64,000 bases of DNA from JBBQKG01 sp038326655 (GTDB lineage: Bacteria > Actinomycetota > Thermoleophilia > Solirubrobacterales > JBBDJG01). Positions 39,743 through 48,016 of the stretch are shown piece by piece; the stretch's first letter is position 1; each line of letters starts with the position of its first letter. The translations under genes were made by a program, and so were the position numbers. Location: contig JBBQKG010000004.1 in the NCBI GenBank assembly GCA_038326655.1, positions 74,297 to 138,296 on the forward strand, in the 5' to 3' direction. The notes beneath the pieces were generated by a model. That model did not search any database. It saw nothing but the letters and a program-made list of their open reading frames with translations, and was not told where the DNA came from.

Positions 39743-40498
39743 ATGGGCGTCCTGACCAACCTCGAGGCACGGCTCGAGGGCCTCGTAGAAGGCGTGTTCA
39801 ACCGCGCCTTCAGGGCCCGCGTGCAGCCGGTCGAGCTCGCCCGCAAGCTCGCCAAGGAGATGGATTCCTACAAGACCGTCTCTGTTTCGCGCACCTATGT
39901 CCCGAACGAGTACATCGTGTTTCTCTCGCGCGAGGACCGGCGCCAGTTCGAGGGCTACGAGGCCGCCCTGCTGGACGAGCTGTCCGCCCACCTGCTCGAG
40001 CACGCGGCTCGCGAGAGCCTGGCTCTCCTGACGCGCCCGAAGGTCACCTTCGAGACCGACCGGCGGCTGCGCATGGGCGAGTTCGGTATCCAGGCGCGCC
40101 TCGTGAAGCCGCCGGCGACCGAGCGGGAAGAGGCCTCTCAGGGAGATCTAGGCGCCACGATGGTCTACTCGGCCGTGCGCCAGGGCGAGCGCACCGAGGC
40201 GCCCGCGGAAGGAACGCCGGCCACGCGAGCCCTGCTGATCAGAGACGGCAAGACGTTCGTGGTCGACCAGCCGACGGCGGTGATCGGGCGCTCCAGCCGT
40301 TGCGACTTCGTGGTCGACGACCCGAACGTCTCGCGGCGCCATGCGGAGCTCCAGCAGCGGGGCAGCGACTGGTACGTGGTGGACCTGGGGTCCACCAACG
40401 GAATCGCGGTCAACGGCAAGCAGGTGAGCTCGACCCGGCTGGCGCCCGGTGACGAGATCGCACTGGGGACCGCACGGCTTCGCTTCAACGTCGACTGA
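39743..40498 (+). CDS. fhaA: FhaA-like protein (DUF3662 plus FHA domain)
   Basis: The 251-residue protein has an N-terminal DUF3662 domain ('LEGLVEGVFNRAFRARVQPVEL' region) and a C-terminal FHA domain binding phosphothreonine ('VIGRSSRCDFVVDDPNVSRRH', split as GRSS, SRRH and 'DLGSTNGIAVNG'). In mycobacteria FhaA links PknB signalling to peptidoglycan precursor flipping. It opens the operon fhaA-fhaB-pstP-rodA-pbpA-pknB. ATG at 39743. Confidence 0.93.
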   Translation: MGVLTNLEARLEGLVEGVFNRAFRARVQPVELARKLAKEMDSYKTVSVSRTYVPNEYIVFLSREDRRQFEGYEAALLDELSAHLLEHAARESLALLTRPKVTFETDRRLRMGEFGIQARLVKPPATEREEASQGDLGATMVYSAVRQGERTEAPAEGTPATRALLIRDGKTFVVDQPTAVIGRSSRCDFVVDDPNVSRRHAELQQRGSDWYVVDLGSTNGIAVNGKQVSSTRLAPGDEIALGTARLRFNVD

Positions 40499-40507
40499 GG
40501 TCTTCCG

Positions 40508-40975
40508 ATGGCCGACCCGATCGAAGTGCTCCTGAAGTTCGCCTTCCTCACGGTTCTGTACCTGTTCCTGCTGTGGGTTGCTCGAAGCTCGCTCAAGGAT
40601 CTGCGTCGCCCGGCTCCCTACAGCGCGGACCGAGACGTCGATCTCTACGGCTCGGAGGGGCAGGCCGGGTCACTGGTGCCCTCGTCCGCGCGGCTCGTGG
40701 TCGAGCAGGGGGGCGGGCTGCAAGTCGGCCAGGCGTTCATCGTGGGCCCGGGCCTGGTGATCGGGCGTGCCCCGGGAATCGAGATCCAGATCGAGGACGA
40801 CTTCGCCTCCGGGCGCCACGCGCGCGTATTCGCCCGCGACAGCGGTGTCTACATCGAGGACATGGACTCGACCAACGGCACCTACCTGAACGGGCGGCGA
40901 GTGGCCGCTCAAGAGCCGTTGCACCCGGACGACAGGATCAGGATCGGCGACACGGAGCTGCGCTATGAGCCGTAG
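40508..40975 (+). CDS. fhaB: FhaB-like membrane-anchored FHA protein
   Basis: The 155-residue protein has one N-terminal membrane helix (about residues 8-26), a short linker and an FHA domain with 'VIGRAPGIEIQ', 'SGRHARVF' and 'DMDSTNGTYLNG'. In mycobacteria FhaB (FipA) is phosphorylated and acts at division sites. It starts nine bases after fhaA. Its last codons and stop are the first copy of a three-fold micro-repeat at 40965-41030. Confidence 0.92.
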   Translation: MADPIEVLLKFAFLTVLYLFLLWVARSSLKDLRRPAPYSADRDVDLYGSEGQAGSLVPSSARLVVEQGGGLQVGQAFIVGPGLVIGRAPGIEIQIEDDFASGRHARVFARDSGVYIEDMDSTNGTYLNGRRVAAQEPLHPDDRIRIGDTELRYEP

Positions 40976-41030
40976 GCGAATTGTTACTTCTATGAGCCGT
41001 AGGCGAATTATTAGATGAGCCGTAGGCGAA
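40965..41030 (+). repeat. Threefold 16-base direct repeat at the fhaB-pstP junction
   Basis: ATGAGCCGTAGGCGAA occurs at 40965-40980, 40992-41007 and 41015-41030. Copy 1 is the native fhaB end with its TAG stop; copies 2 and 3 look like duplications of it. Each copy starts with ATG. The first two make a 17-codon overlapping mini-frame ending at 41018, and the third ends two bases before the pstP ATG, placing AGGCGAAG as a weak ribosome site. Confidence 0.85.
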
Positions 41031-41031
41031 G

Positions 41032-42231
41032 ATGCTGAGGATCGTCGAGGAGGCCGCGCGCACGGACACGGGCCGCCAGCGCCACGCAAACGAGGACTCC
41101 TACTACGTCCGCTCGCCGATCTACGTCGTGGCCGACGGGATGGGTGGCGCGCGGGCCGGCGAGGTCGCCTCGCGGATCGCCGCCGATGCCTTCGACGAGG
41201 AGATGGGCGACGGCAATCCCGAGGAGCAGCTCGCCGAGCGCGCGCGTGAGGCGAACCGCCGGATCTTCGAGCTTTCGCGCGAGGACGCGAGCCACAGCGG
41301 CATGGGCACGACGCTCACGGGCGCGCTGCTTTCGAGCGACGAGGTCAGCGTCGTGCACGTCGGCGACAGCCGCGCCTACCTGCTTCGGGACGGGGAGCTG
41401 CGCAAGCTCACGCGCGACCACTCGCTCGTGGAGGAGCTGCGCCGCCGCGGGCAGCTGACCTCGGAGGAGGCGGAGGATCACCCGCAGCGCTCGGTGATCA
41501 CACGCGCGCTCGGGCCGGAGCCCGACGTCGAGCCGGACGTGCATACGCACCAGGCTCGTACCGGCGACGTGTTCCTGCTCTGCAGCGACGGCCTCACGAG
41601 CATGGTGCGCGAGGACCGGGTGCGCGAGATCGCAACCGGGGCCGGCTCCTTGAGGGAGATGGTCGACGCGCTCGTCGACGAGGCCAATCGCGCGGGCGGC
41701 CGCGACAACATCACGGTTGTCGCGTTCCGGGTCGGGGGCGACGAGCCGGCCGCGGTCGCTCCGGACGAGACCGCGATGGACCTTCGCGCGGGCGGCACGC
41801 CGTCCGGCACGCTCGAGGAAGCGACGCCGGCCGAGGGGACGCCCGCGGCCGCCGCCACGCCGCCGAGACGGGGTGCCGAGCCGGCCAGACGCGAGTCCGC
41901 ACGGGAACCCCGCAGACCTCGCCGGACCGGCCGCAGGCTCGTGATCGGACTGCTCACCGTCGCGATTCTTCTCGGTGCGGTGTTCGGTGCGATCGCAGGC
42001 CTGCATCGCGTGTACTTCGTCGGCACCGACCGTGGGCTGGTGACGCTCTACCGGGGACTTCCGTACGAGCTTCCGCTCGGCATCGACCTGTACGAGAAGC
42101 AATACGTCAGCTCGGTGCCGGTCGACGCGCTCAGCACCACCGAGCGGCGCCGCCTGCTCGACCATCAGCTGCGCTCCAAGAACGATGCGGCGAACCTGGT
42201 CCGAGGGCTCGAGCGGGGTAAGGGCCTGTGA
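41032..42231 (+). CDS. pstP: PP2C-family Ser/Thr phosphatase (PstP-like)
   Basis: The 399-residue enzyme dephosphorylates PknB and its targets. The PP2C metal motifs are 'RHANEDSYY', 'VADGMGGARAGE', 'HVGDSRAYLLR', 'LCSDGLTSMV' and 'GGRDNITVVAF' in residues 15-235. A Pro/Ala/Arg-rich linker leads to a membrane helix near 303-324 and an outer tail of about 75 residues. The ATG at 41032 gives the usual start. Confidence 0.94.
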   Translation: MLRIVEEAARTDTGRQRHANEDSYYVRSPIYVVADGMGGARAGEVASRIAADAFDEEMGDGNPEEQLAERAREANRRIFELSREDASHSGMGTTLTGALLSSDEVSVVHVGDSRAYLLRDGELRKLTRDHSLVEELRRRGQLTSEEAEDHPQRSVITRALGPEPDVEPDVHTHQARTGDVFLLCSDGLTSMVREDRVREIATGAGSLREMVDALVDEANRAGGRDNITVVAFRVGGDEPAAVAPDETAMDLRAGGTPSGTLEEATPAEGTPAAAATPPRRGAEPARRESAREPRRPRRTGRRLVIGLLTVAILLGAVFGAIAGLHRVYFVGTDRGLVTLYRGLPYELPLGIDLYEKQYVSSVPVDALSTTERRRLLDHQLRSKNDAANLVRGLERGKGL

Positions 42232-42245
42232 CCGCCAGAACAACA

Positions 42246-42298
42246 GCGGGGCGACTGCAAGCAGGCGCCCGGGTCGCGGGCGGGACGATCGCCGTGAA
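42246..42298 (+). repeat. CAAG-loop hairpin element, copy 8
   Basis: Hairpin at 42249-42270 with nine-base arms (one mismatch) around CAAG, then the tail GGGTCGCGGGCGGGACGATC. It occupies the pstP-rodA spacer and aligns well with the gyrB-gyrA copy. Confidence 0.7.
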
Positions 42299-42310
42299 AG
42301 ATGGTCGTCG

Positions 42311-43651
42311 ATGACTGCTCGCAACCGTGAGTTGCTTGGGCTGTTTCCCGTCGCGGTGTTGATCACGGCCGGGTTCACGGCCGTGTTCATGGCACGCTCC
42401 AGCCAGCTTGGCTCGGCCAGCCTCACCTACGGGGCGCTCTTCCTTGCGCTCTGCCTCGGCGTGCACCTCTTCATCCGGGCCAAGCTGCCCGACGCGGATC
42501 CGTACCTCTTTCCGCTCGTTGCGCTGCTCGCGGCCTTCGGCCTGGTGATGATCTACCGGATCGACGACACGCTCGCGCGGCAGCAGGCCGGATGGTTCGT
42601 CGCGGGGATCGTGTTGTTCGCGGCCACGGTGCTGCTGTTGCGTGACGTGCGCGCCCTCGAGCGCTACCGGTACGTGATCGCGGCGGCCGGTATCGGGCTC
42701 CTGATGTTGCCCCGGCTGCCTGGTATCGGCGCCCAGGTGAACGGCGCGTATCTCGGCGTCAATGCCGGGCCGATCACCTTCCAGCCGACGGAGTTCGCAA
42801 AGCTCTGCATCGTCATCTTCCTCGCGAGCTACCTCGTCGAGCGCGGGGAGATGCTGGTGCTCGGCGCCCGTCGCGTGCTCGGCGTGACGATCCCGCCGCT
42901 CAAGCACTTCGGCCCGCTGCTGGTGGTGTGGGGCGCGGCGATGTTCATGCTGGTCTTCATCCGGGACCTGGGCAGCTCGCTGATGTTCTTCGGCGCCTTT
43001 CTGGCGCTGCTGTACGTCGCCACCGGCAGGCTCTCGTTCGTCGTCGTGGGGCTCGTGATGTTCATCCTCGGCTCGTGGTTCTTCGCCCATACGGTGGCGC
43101 ACGTCCAGGAGCGGGTCGATATCTGGCTCGACCCATGGAACGATCCGCAGCGGTCCGGGTTCCAGATCGTCCAGTCGCTGTTCGCGCAGGCCGACGGCGG
43201 ACTTTTCGGCAAGGGGCTCGGCCAGGCGCTGCTGGACCTGCCCGGCGGCGCGCAGATCCCGCCCGCGCCCGACACCGACCTGATCTATGCCGTGATCACC
43301 GACGAGCTCGGCCTCTTCGGCGCGGCCGGAATCGTGCTCACGTACCTGCTGTTCGCCGAGCGGGGGTTCCGGGTCGCGGTGATGGCCGAGGACGGATTCC
43401 TGAAGCTGCTCGCGGCCGGGCTGACCGCTGTCTTTGCGCTTCAGGCGTTCGTGATCGTCGGCGGCGTCACGCGTGTGATCCCGCTCACCGGGGTGACGCT
43501 GCCGTTCGTCAGCTACGGCGGCAGCTCGATCGTCGCGAACTTCGTGCTCCTGGCACTCCTTTTGATGGTCTCGCAGGAGGCTCGCGCGCCGCGCGCGGCG
43601 CTCCGTAGCCCCGTCGTCATGAGAGGCATGTCTGAAAGCGGGCCCAGGTGA
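42311..43651 (+). CDS. rodA: SEDS-family peptidoglycan glycosyltransferase (RodA/FtsW)
   Basis: The 446-residue membrane protein has about ten helices and the SEDS motifs 'GPITFQPTEFAKL', 'DLGSSLMFFGAF', 'DTDLIYAVITDELGLFGA' and 'IPLTGVTLPFVSYGGSS'. SEDS proteins polymerise lipid II with a class B PBP, which is the next gene. ATG at 42311 follows the repeat-containing spacer. The stop overlaps pbpA. Confidence 0.94.
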   Translation: MTARNRELLGLFPVAVLITAGFTAVFMARSSQLGSASLTYGALFLALCLGVHLFIRAKLPDADPYLFPLVALLAAFGLVMIYRIDDTLARQQAGWFVAGIVLFAATVLLLRDVRALERYRYVIAAAGIGLLMLPRLPGIGAQVNGAYLGVNAGPITFQPTEFAKLCIVIFLASYLVERGEMLVLGARRVLGVTIPPLKHFGPLLVVWGAAMFMLVFIRDLGSSLMFFGAFLALLYVATGRLSFVVVGLVMFILGSWFFAHTVAHVQERVDIWLDPWNDPQRSGFQIVQSLFAQADGGLFGKGLGQALLDLPGGAQIPPAPDTDLIYAVITDELGLFGAAGIVLTYLLFAERGFRVAVMAEDGFLKLLAAGLTAVFALQAFVIVGGVTRVIPLTGVTLPFVSYGGSSIVANFVLLALLLMVSQEARAPRAALRSPVVMRGMSESGPR

Positions 43652-45075
43652 ACGGCCGCATCACCAACCTCTTCGGCCTCGTCGTGATCCTGTTCGCGGT
43701 GCTGGTCGGGTTCACGTCCTACTGGTCGGTCTTCAACGCGGGCGACCTGGAGGCAAACAGGGCGAACAAGCGCCCGCTGCTGGAGCAGCAGCGCGTCCGC
43801 CGCGGGCTGATCATCGCCCGCGACGGCACCGTGCTGGCGCGCAACCAGGCGACGGGGCGAGGTTCGACCCGCTTCTACAGCCGTCTCTATCCGGACGGAA
43901 CGCTGTTCTCGCACCCGATGGGCTACAGCTTCGTGTCACGCGGCAACGTCGGGCTCGAGCGCCGCTACGACGATGACCTGACCGGCAAGACGGACGAGTT
44001 CAAGACGATCCTCGACGAGCTGCGCGGCAAGCCGCGGGAGGGTAACGACGTGGTCACGTCGCTCGACCCGAAGGCACAGCGCGTGGCGCTCGACGGACTT
44101 GCCGGCAGGCCGGGCTCGGTGGTCGCGATCGAGCCGCAGACCGGCCTCGTGCGCGTGATGGCGAGCGTGCCGAACTTCGATCTCAACTCGATCCCGGACA
44201 ACTTCGCCCGGCTGCGCCGGGCTCCCGACGCGCCGCTGCTCAACCGCGCCGCTCAGAGCGGCTACCCGCCGGGCTCGACGTTCAAGGTGGTGACCGCGGC
44301 GGCCGCGATCGACAGCGGCCGCTTCACCCCGAACTCGGCGCTCAACGGCAAGTCGCCTCGGGTGATCGGAGGCGTGCCGCTCTCCAACTTCGGCAACGAG
44401 CAGTTCGGCGACATCACGCTCACGACTGCGCTCACGCACTCGGTGAACACGGTCTGGGGTCAGGTCGGTGAGCAACTCGGCAAGTCGGTGATGTACAGGT
44501 ACATGACCCGCTTCGGCTTCGATCGCAAGCCACCGATCGACCTGCCGGCCGACGAGCTGCGGTCGAGCGGGGTGTTCTCCGCCCGCGGCACGCTGCTGGA
44601 CGCGGGCGACGCGATCGACATCGGCCGCGTCGCGATCGGCCAGGAGCGCCTGCAGGTGACGCCGCTGCAGATGGCGATGGTCGCGGCGGCGATCGCGAAC
44701 GGAGGCCGCCTGATGCGGCCGCACATTGCCGAGAAGGTCGTCGATGCCGACGGGCGGACTGTGCGCCGGATCAAGCCGAGCGAGGAGAGCAAGGTGATGA
44801 GCCCGGCGACCGCCAGTGCCGTGGGCAGCATGATGAGCCAGGTCGTGAAGGAGGGCACGGGAACGGCGGCGGCGCTCCAGGGCATCGACGTCGCGGGCAA
44901 GACCGGGACGGCCGAGAAGGGGGCCGCGAACCAGGCCTGGTTCATCGCGTTCGCGCCCGCGGGCGCGCCGCGCATCGCGGTCGCCGTGACGATCGAGCAG
45001 ACCACCGGCCAGGGCGGCACGGTCGCAGCCCCGATCGCCAAGCAGGTGATGGAGATCTTGCTGAGGGGCGCATGA
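43648..45075 (+). CDS. pbpA: Class B penicillin-binding protein (PbpA-like)
   Basis: The 475-residue transpeptidase has one N-terminal membrane helix (about 5-27), a short pedestal domain and the catalytic domain with SxxK 'GSTFKVV' near residue 210, SxN 'HSVNTVW' near 268 and 'AGKTGTAEKG' near 412. It should crosslink new glycan from RodA. The start is GTG at 43648, overlapping the rodA stop, and the stop overlaps pknB. Confidence 0.94.
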   Translation: MNGRITNLFGLVVILFAVLVGFTSYWSVFNAGDLEANRANKRPLLEQQRVRRGLIIARDGTVLARNQATGRGSTRFYSRLYPDGTLFSHPMGYSFVSRGNVGLERRYDDDLTGKTDEFKTILDELRGKPREGNDVVTSLDPKAQRVALDGLAGRPGSVVAIEPQTGLVRVMASVPNFDLNSIPDNFARLRRAPDAPLLNRAAQSGYPPGSTFKVVTAAAAIDSGRFTPNSALNGKSPRVIGGVPLSNFGNEQFGDITLTTALTHSVNTVWGQVGEQLGKSVMYRYMTRFGFDRKPPIDLPADELRSSGVFSARGTLLDAGDAIDIGRVAIGQERLQVTPLQMAMVAAAIANGGRLMRPHIAEKVVDADGRTVRRIKPSEESKVMSPATASAVGSMMSQVVKEGTGTAAALQGIDVAGKTGTAEKGAANQAWFIAFAPAGAPRIAVAVTIEQTTGQGGTVAAPIAKQVMEILLRGA

Positions 45076-47006
45076 GCGTGATCCCCGAGAACACCGTCAT
45101 CGACGGCCGGTACCGGATCCTGCACAAGATCGGGTCCGGCGGGATGGCCGACGTCTACTGCGCCGAGGACACGCATCTGGGCAGGCGGATCGCGATGAAG
45201 CTCCTGCACCGGCGCTTTGCGCAGGACACCGAATTTGTCGAGCGCTTTCGCCGCGAGGCGTCCTCCGCGGCCGGCCTCCAGCACCCGAACGTGGTCGGCG
45301 TCTACGACCGCGGCGAGTACGACGGGACCTACTACATCGCGATGGAGTACTACGAGGGTCGCTCGCTCATGGACGTGATCCGTGCCGAGGCACCGCTGGA
45401 GCCGCGCCGCGCGATCGCGATCGCGAAGCAGATGCTGATCGCCGCTCGGTTCGCGCACAGGCGCAACGTGATCCACCGCGACCTGAAGCCGCACAACGTG
45501 CTGCTCGACGCCGAGGACACGGTCAAGGTGACCGACTTCGGCATTGCCCGCGCGGGCGCCTCCGACATCACCCAGGCAGGCGCGATCATGGGGACGGCCC
45601 AGTACCTCTCGCCGGAGCAGGCGCAGGGCCGGCCGGTGACCGAGGCCTCGGACGTCTACTCGATCGGAGTCGTGCTCTTCGAGATGCTCACGGCCAAGGC
45701 CCCGTTCGAGGGCGAGAGCGCGGTCGCGATCGCGCTCAAGCACGTGAACCAACCGCCGCCGCGCCCGCGCGACCTCGTCCCGACGATCCCGGCGGAGCTC
45801 GAGGCCGTGACGCTGAAGGCGCTCGACAAGGACGCATCTCGTCGCTACGGGGACGCGGAGTCGTTCCTGCGAGACCTCGAGGCAGTCGAGACGCGGCTCG
45901 ATCGCGGCCCGGTCGACACCGAGAGCACGGCAGTGTTCGCACCCGTGGGCGCGCTGGCCCCGGTGCCGCTGCCCGTGCCCACGGCGGTCGCTTCGCCAGC
46001 GGGCCACGGCCCGCCGTTGTCGCTGCCGGAGCCGGAGGTGATCGACGTGCCGCCCGCGCCTCCGCCGATCGGTCCGCCCCCGGACGACCGCGCCCGCCGC
46101 CGGTGGATGTGGGCCGCCGCGATCGGCGCGGCGCTGCTGCTCGCGCTGATCGCGTTCCTGCTGTTTCGCTCCCCCAGCCAGGTCAACGTCCCACTGGTGG
46201 TGGGCCAGACGCTCGACAGCGCGACCGCCGAGATCGAACGCGCGGGCCTGCAGGCCGACGTTCGCCGCCGCGCCGACGTGGCGCCGCGGGACATCGTGTT
46301 CGATCAGGCGCCGAACGCGGGGCGCAAGATCGATGACGGGTCGACGGTGGCGGTGTTCGTGTCGAACGGCCCCGGCACCGTGAAGGTGCCGGACGTGGTC
46401 GGCCTCGCGGAAGCAGACGCGAAGCGACGCGTGCGCGCTGCGGGCCTCCGCTCGGACCTGCAGCGCGAGAGCTCGGTCAAGGTGCCGCTGGGGGTCGTGA
46501 TCCGCTCCGATCCCAGCTCGGGTCGCCCGGTGGACCGGAGCTCGACCGTGACGCTGGTCGTGAGCAGCGGCCCCGAGCAGGTCGCCGTCCCCGACGTGAC
46601 CGGCCAAGACGAGGAAAGCGCCGTGGCCGCCCTGCGCGAGAAGGGGTTGAGCGCGGTCGTGCGCGAGAAGAACGCAAGCGACCCCCAGGGCACGGTCGTG
46701 AGTCAGTCGCCGGTCGGCGGCCAGCAGGTCGATCAGGGCTCGAGCATCACGCTGTCCGTGTCGAACGGCAAGGTCAAGGAGGTGCCCGACGTAACGGGGC
46801 TCAGCCAGAGCGAAGCCGAGACGCAGATCGCCGACGCGGGCTTCAGGCCGTCGACACGCACGCGGCCGACGGACCAGCCGGACGAGGATGGCGCGGTGCT
46901 CTCGCAGTCGCCACGCGGGGGAGCAGAGCGGGCTGCAGGCTCGACCGTGACGCTCACCGTGGGGCTCCTCACGGTCCCTTCACCGGCACCCGGAGTCACG
47001 CCCTGA
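45072..47006 (+). CDS. pknB: PASTA-domain Ser/Thr protein kinase (PknB-like)
   Basis: The 644-residue receptor kinase has a kinase domain in residues 13-275 ('KIGSGGMADVY', Lys in 'RIAMKLL', 'VIHRDLKPHN', 'VTDFGIAR', 'GTAQYLSPEQ') and a Pro-rich juxtamembrane part. A membrane helix lies near 347-366 and four outer PASTA repeats of about 65 residues follow (VPLVVGQ, VPDVVGL, VPDVTGQ, VPDVTGL). PASTA repeats sense muropeptides or lipid II. It ends the growth-control operon and shares its stop with the ddl start. A Ser/Pro tail follows the last repeat. Confidence 0.95.
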   Translation: MSVIPENTVIDGRYRILHKIGSGGMADVYCAEDTHLGRRIAMKLLHRRFAQDTEFVERFRREASSAAGLQHPNVVGVYDRGEYDGTYYIAMEYYEGRSLMDVIRAEAPLEPRRAIAIAKQMLIAARFAHRRNVIHRDLKPHNVLLDAEDTVKVTDFGIARAGASDITQAGAIMGTAQYLSPEQAQGRPVTEASDVYSIGVVLFEMLTAKAPFEGESAVAIALKHVNQPPPRPRDLVPTIPAELEAVTLKALDKDASRRYGDAESFLRDLEAVETRLDRGPVDTESTAVFAPVGALAPVPLPVPTAVASPAGHGPPLSLPEPEVIDVPPAPPPIGPPPDDRARRRWMWAAAIGAALLLALIAFLLFRSPSQVNVPLVVGQTLDSATAEIERAGLQADVRRRADVAPRDIVFDQAPNAGRKIDDGSTVAVFVSNGPGTVKVPDVVGLAEADAKRRVRAAGLRSDLQRESSVKVPLGVVIRSDPSSGRPVDRSSTVTLVVSSGPEQVAVPDVTGQDEESAVAALREKGLSAVVREKNASDPQGTVVSQSPVGGQQVDQGSSITLSVSNGKVKEVPDVTGLSQSEAETQIADAGFRPSTRTRPTDQPDEDGAVLSQSPRGGAERAAGSTVTLTVGLLTVPSPAPGVTP

Positions 47007-48016
47007 AGGTCGCCGTCCTCGCAGGTGGCCGCTCGAGCGAGCACCCCGTCTCGCTGGAGTCGGCAAAGTCGGTGCTGGGCGGCCTCGAGGAGGGCGGCCA
47101 CGAGACCGTCCCGATCGTGATCGACCGGGCCGGCCGATGGCATGCGGGAGATCCCCGGGCCGGCGAGGTCGACGGGACGCCGCTCGCGCTCACGCCCGGT
47201 GGAGGAGTGCTGGAGGCCGACGTGGTGTTCCCGGTGCTGCACGGCCCGTTCGGGGAGGACGGGACGATCCAGGGCCTGCTCGAGTGCCTCGACGTCCCGT
47301 ACGTGGGCGCGGGGGTGCTGGCGTCGGCGCTCTGCATGGACAAAGCGGCGTTCAAGCGCCTGATGGCGCAGGCTGGGATGCCGCAGGTGCGCCACGAGGT
47401 CGTGTCACAGGCGGAATGGTCCCGCGCCCCGGATGCGGCCCTCGAGCGAGCCGCCGGGCTCGGCACGCCAAGCTTCGTGAAGCCCGCGCGCCTCGGGTCG
47501 AGCGTCGGCATCTCGAAGGTCAGTGAGGCGGACGAGCTCGCTCCGGCGATCGAGCTTGCGCTCGAGCACGACCCGGTCTGCCTGGTCGAAGCGGCCGCGA
47601 TCGGGATCGAGGTCGAGTGCTCGGTGATCGGCAACGACGAGCCGACCATGTCCGAGCCCGGGCAGGTCACCACCACCGGCGCCGAGTGGTACGACTACGA
47701 GTCGAAGTACACGGCGGGCGGCATGGAGCTGGTGGTGCCGGCGCCGATCTCGCCCCCCCAGCGGGAACGCGTCCGGCGGATCGCCGGAGACGCATTCACG
47801 CGCAGCGGCTGTGCCGGGCTCGCGCGGGTGGACTTCTTTGTCACCGACGAAGGCCGGGTGCTGCTGAACGAGCTGAACACGATCCCCGGGTTCACCGCCA
47901 CGAGTGTCTTCGCCCGCCTCTTCCAGGCTACGGGGATCCCGTATTCCGGGCTGCTCGACCGCCTGCTGGGACTTGCGGTCGAGCGCTTCGCGCGCGAGCG
48001 GGCGTTTCGCTACTAG
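47003..48016 (+). CDS. ddl: D-alanine--D-alanine ligase (canonical)
   Basis: The 337-residue ATP-grasp enzyme has 'LAGGRSSEHPVSLES' at the start, 'HGPFGEDGTIQGLLE', 'VKPARLGSSVGISK', 'YDYESKYTAGG' and the metal-binding 'LLNELNTIPGFTATS' with the normal Asn. The conserved N-terminus begins only at CTG 47003, which overlaps the pknB stop (CTGA) and has GGAG seven bases upstream. The first in-frame GTG (47072) would remove a conserved strand. Coupling ddl to pknB ties dipeptide supply to wall signalling. It converges with the GH15 gene, sharing CTAG at the stops. Confidence 0.93.
   Translation: MKVAVLAGGRSSEHPVSLESAKSVLGGLEEGGHETVPIVIDRAGRWHAGDPRAGEVDGTPLALTPGGGVLEADVVFPVLHGPFGEDGTIQGLLECLDVPYVGAGVLASALCMDKAAFKRLMAQAGMPQVRHEVVSQAEWSRAPDAALERAAGLGTPSFVKPARLGSSVGISKVSEADELAPAIELALEHDPVCLVEAAAIGIEVECSVIGNDEPTMSEPGQVTTTGAEWYDYESKYTAGGMELVVPAPISPPQRERVRRIAGDAFTRSGCAGLARVDFFVTDEGRVLLNELNTIPGFTATSVFARLFQATGIPYSGLLDRLLGLAVERFARERAFRY

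Noticed and set aside
44460..46607. Open frame of about 715 codons antisense to pbpA and pknB
   Set aside because: Shadow of two well-supported genes; composition is His/Arg/Asp-rich and no domain can be recognised.
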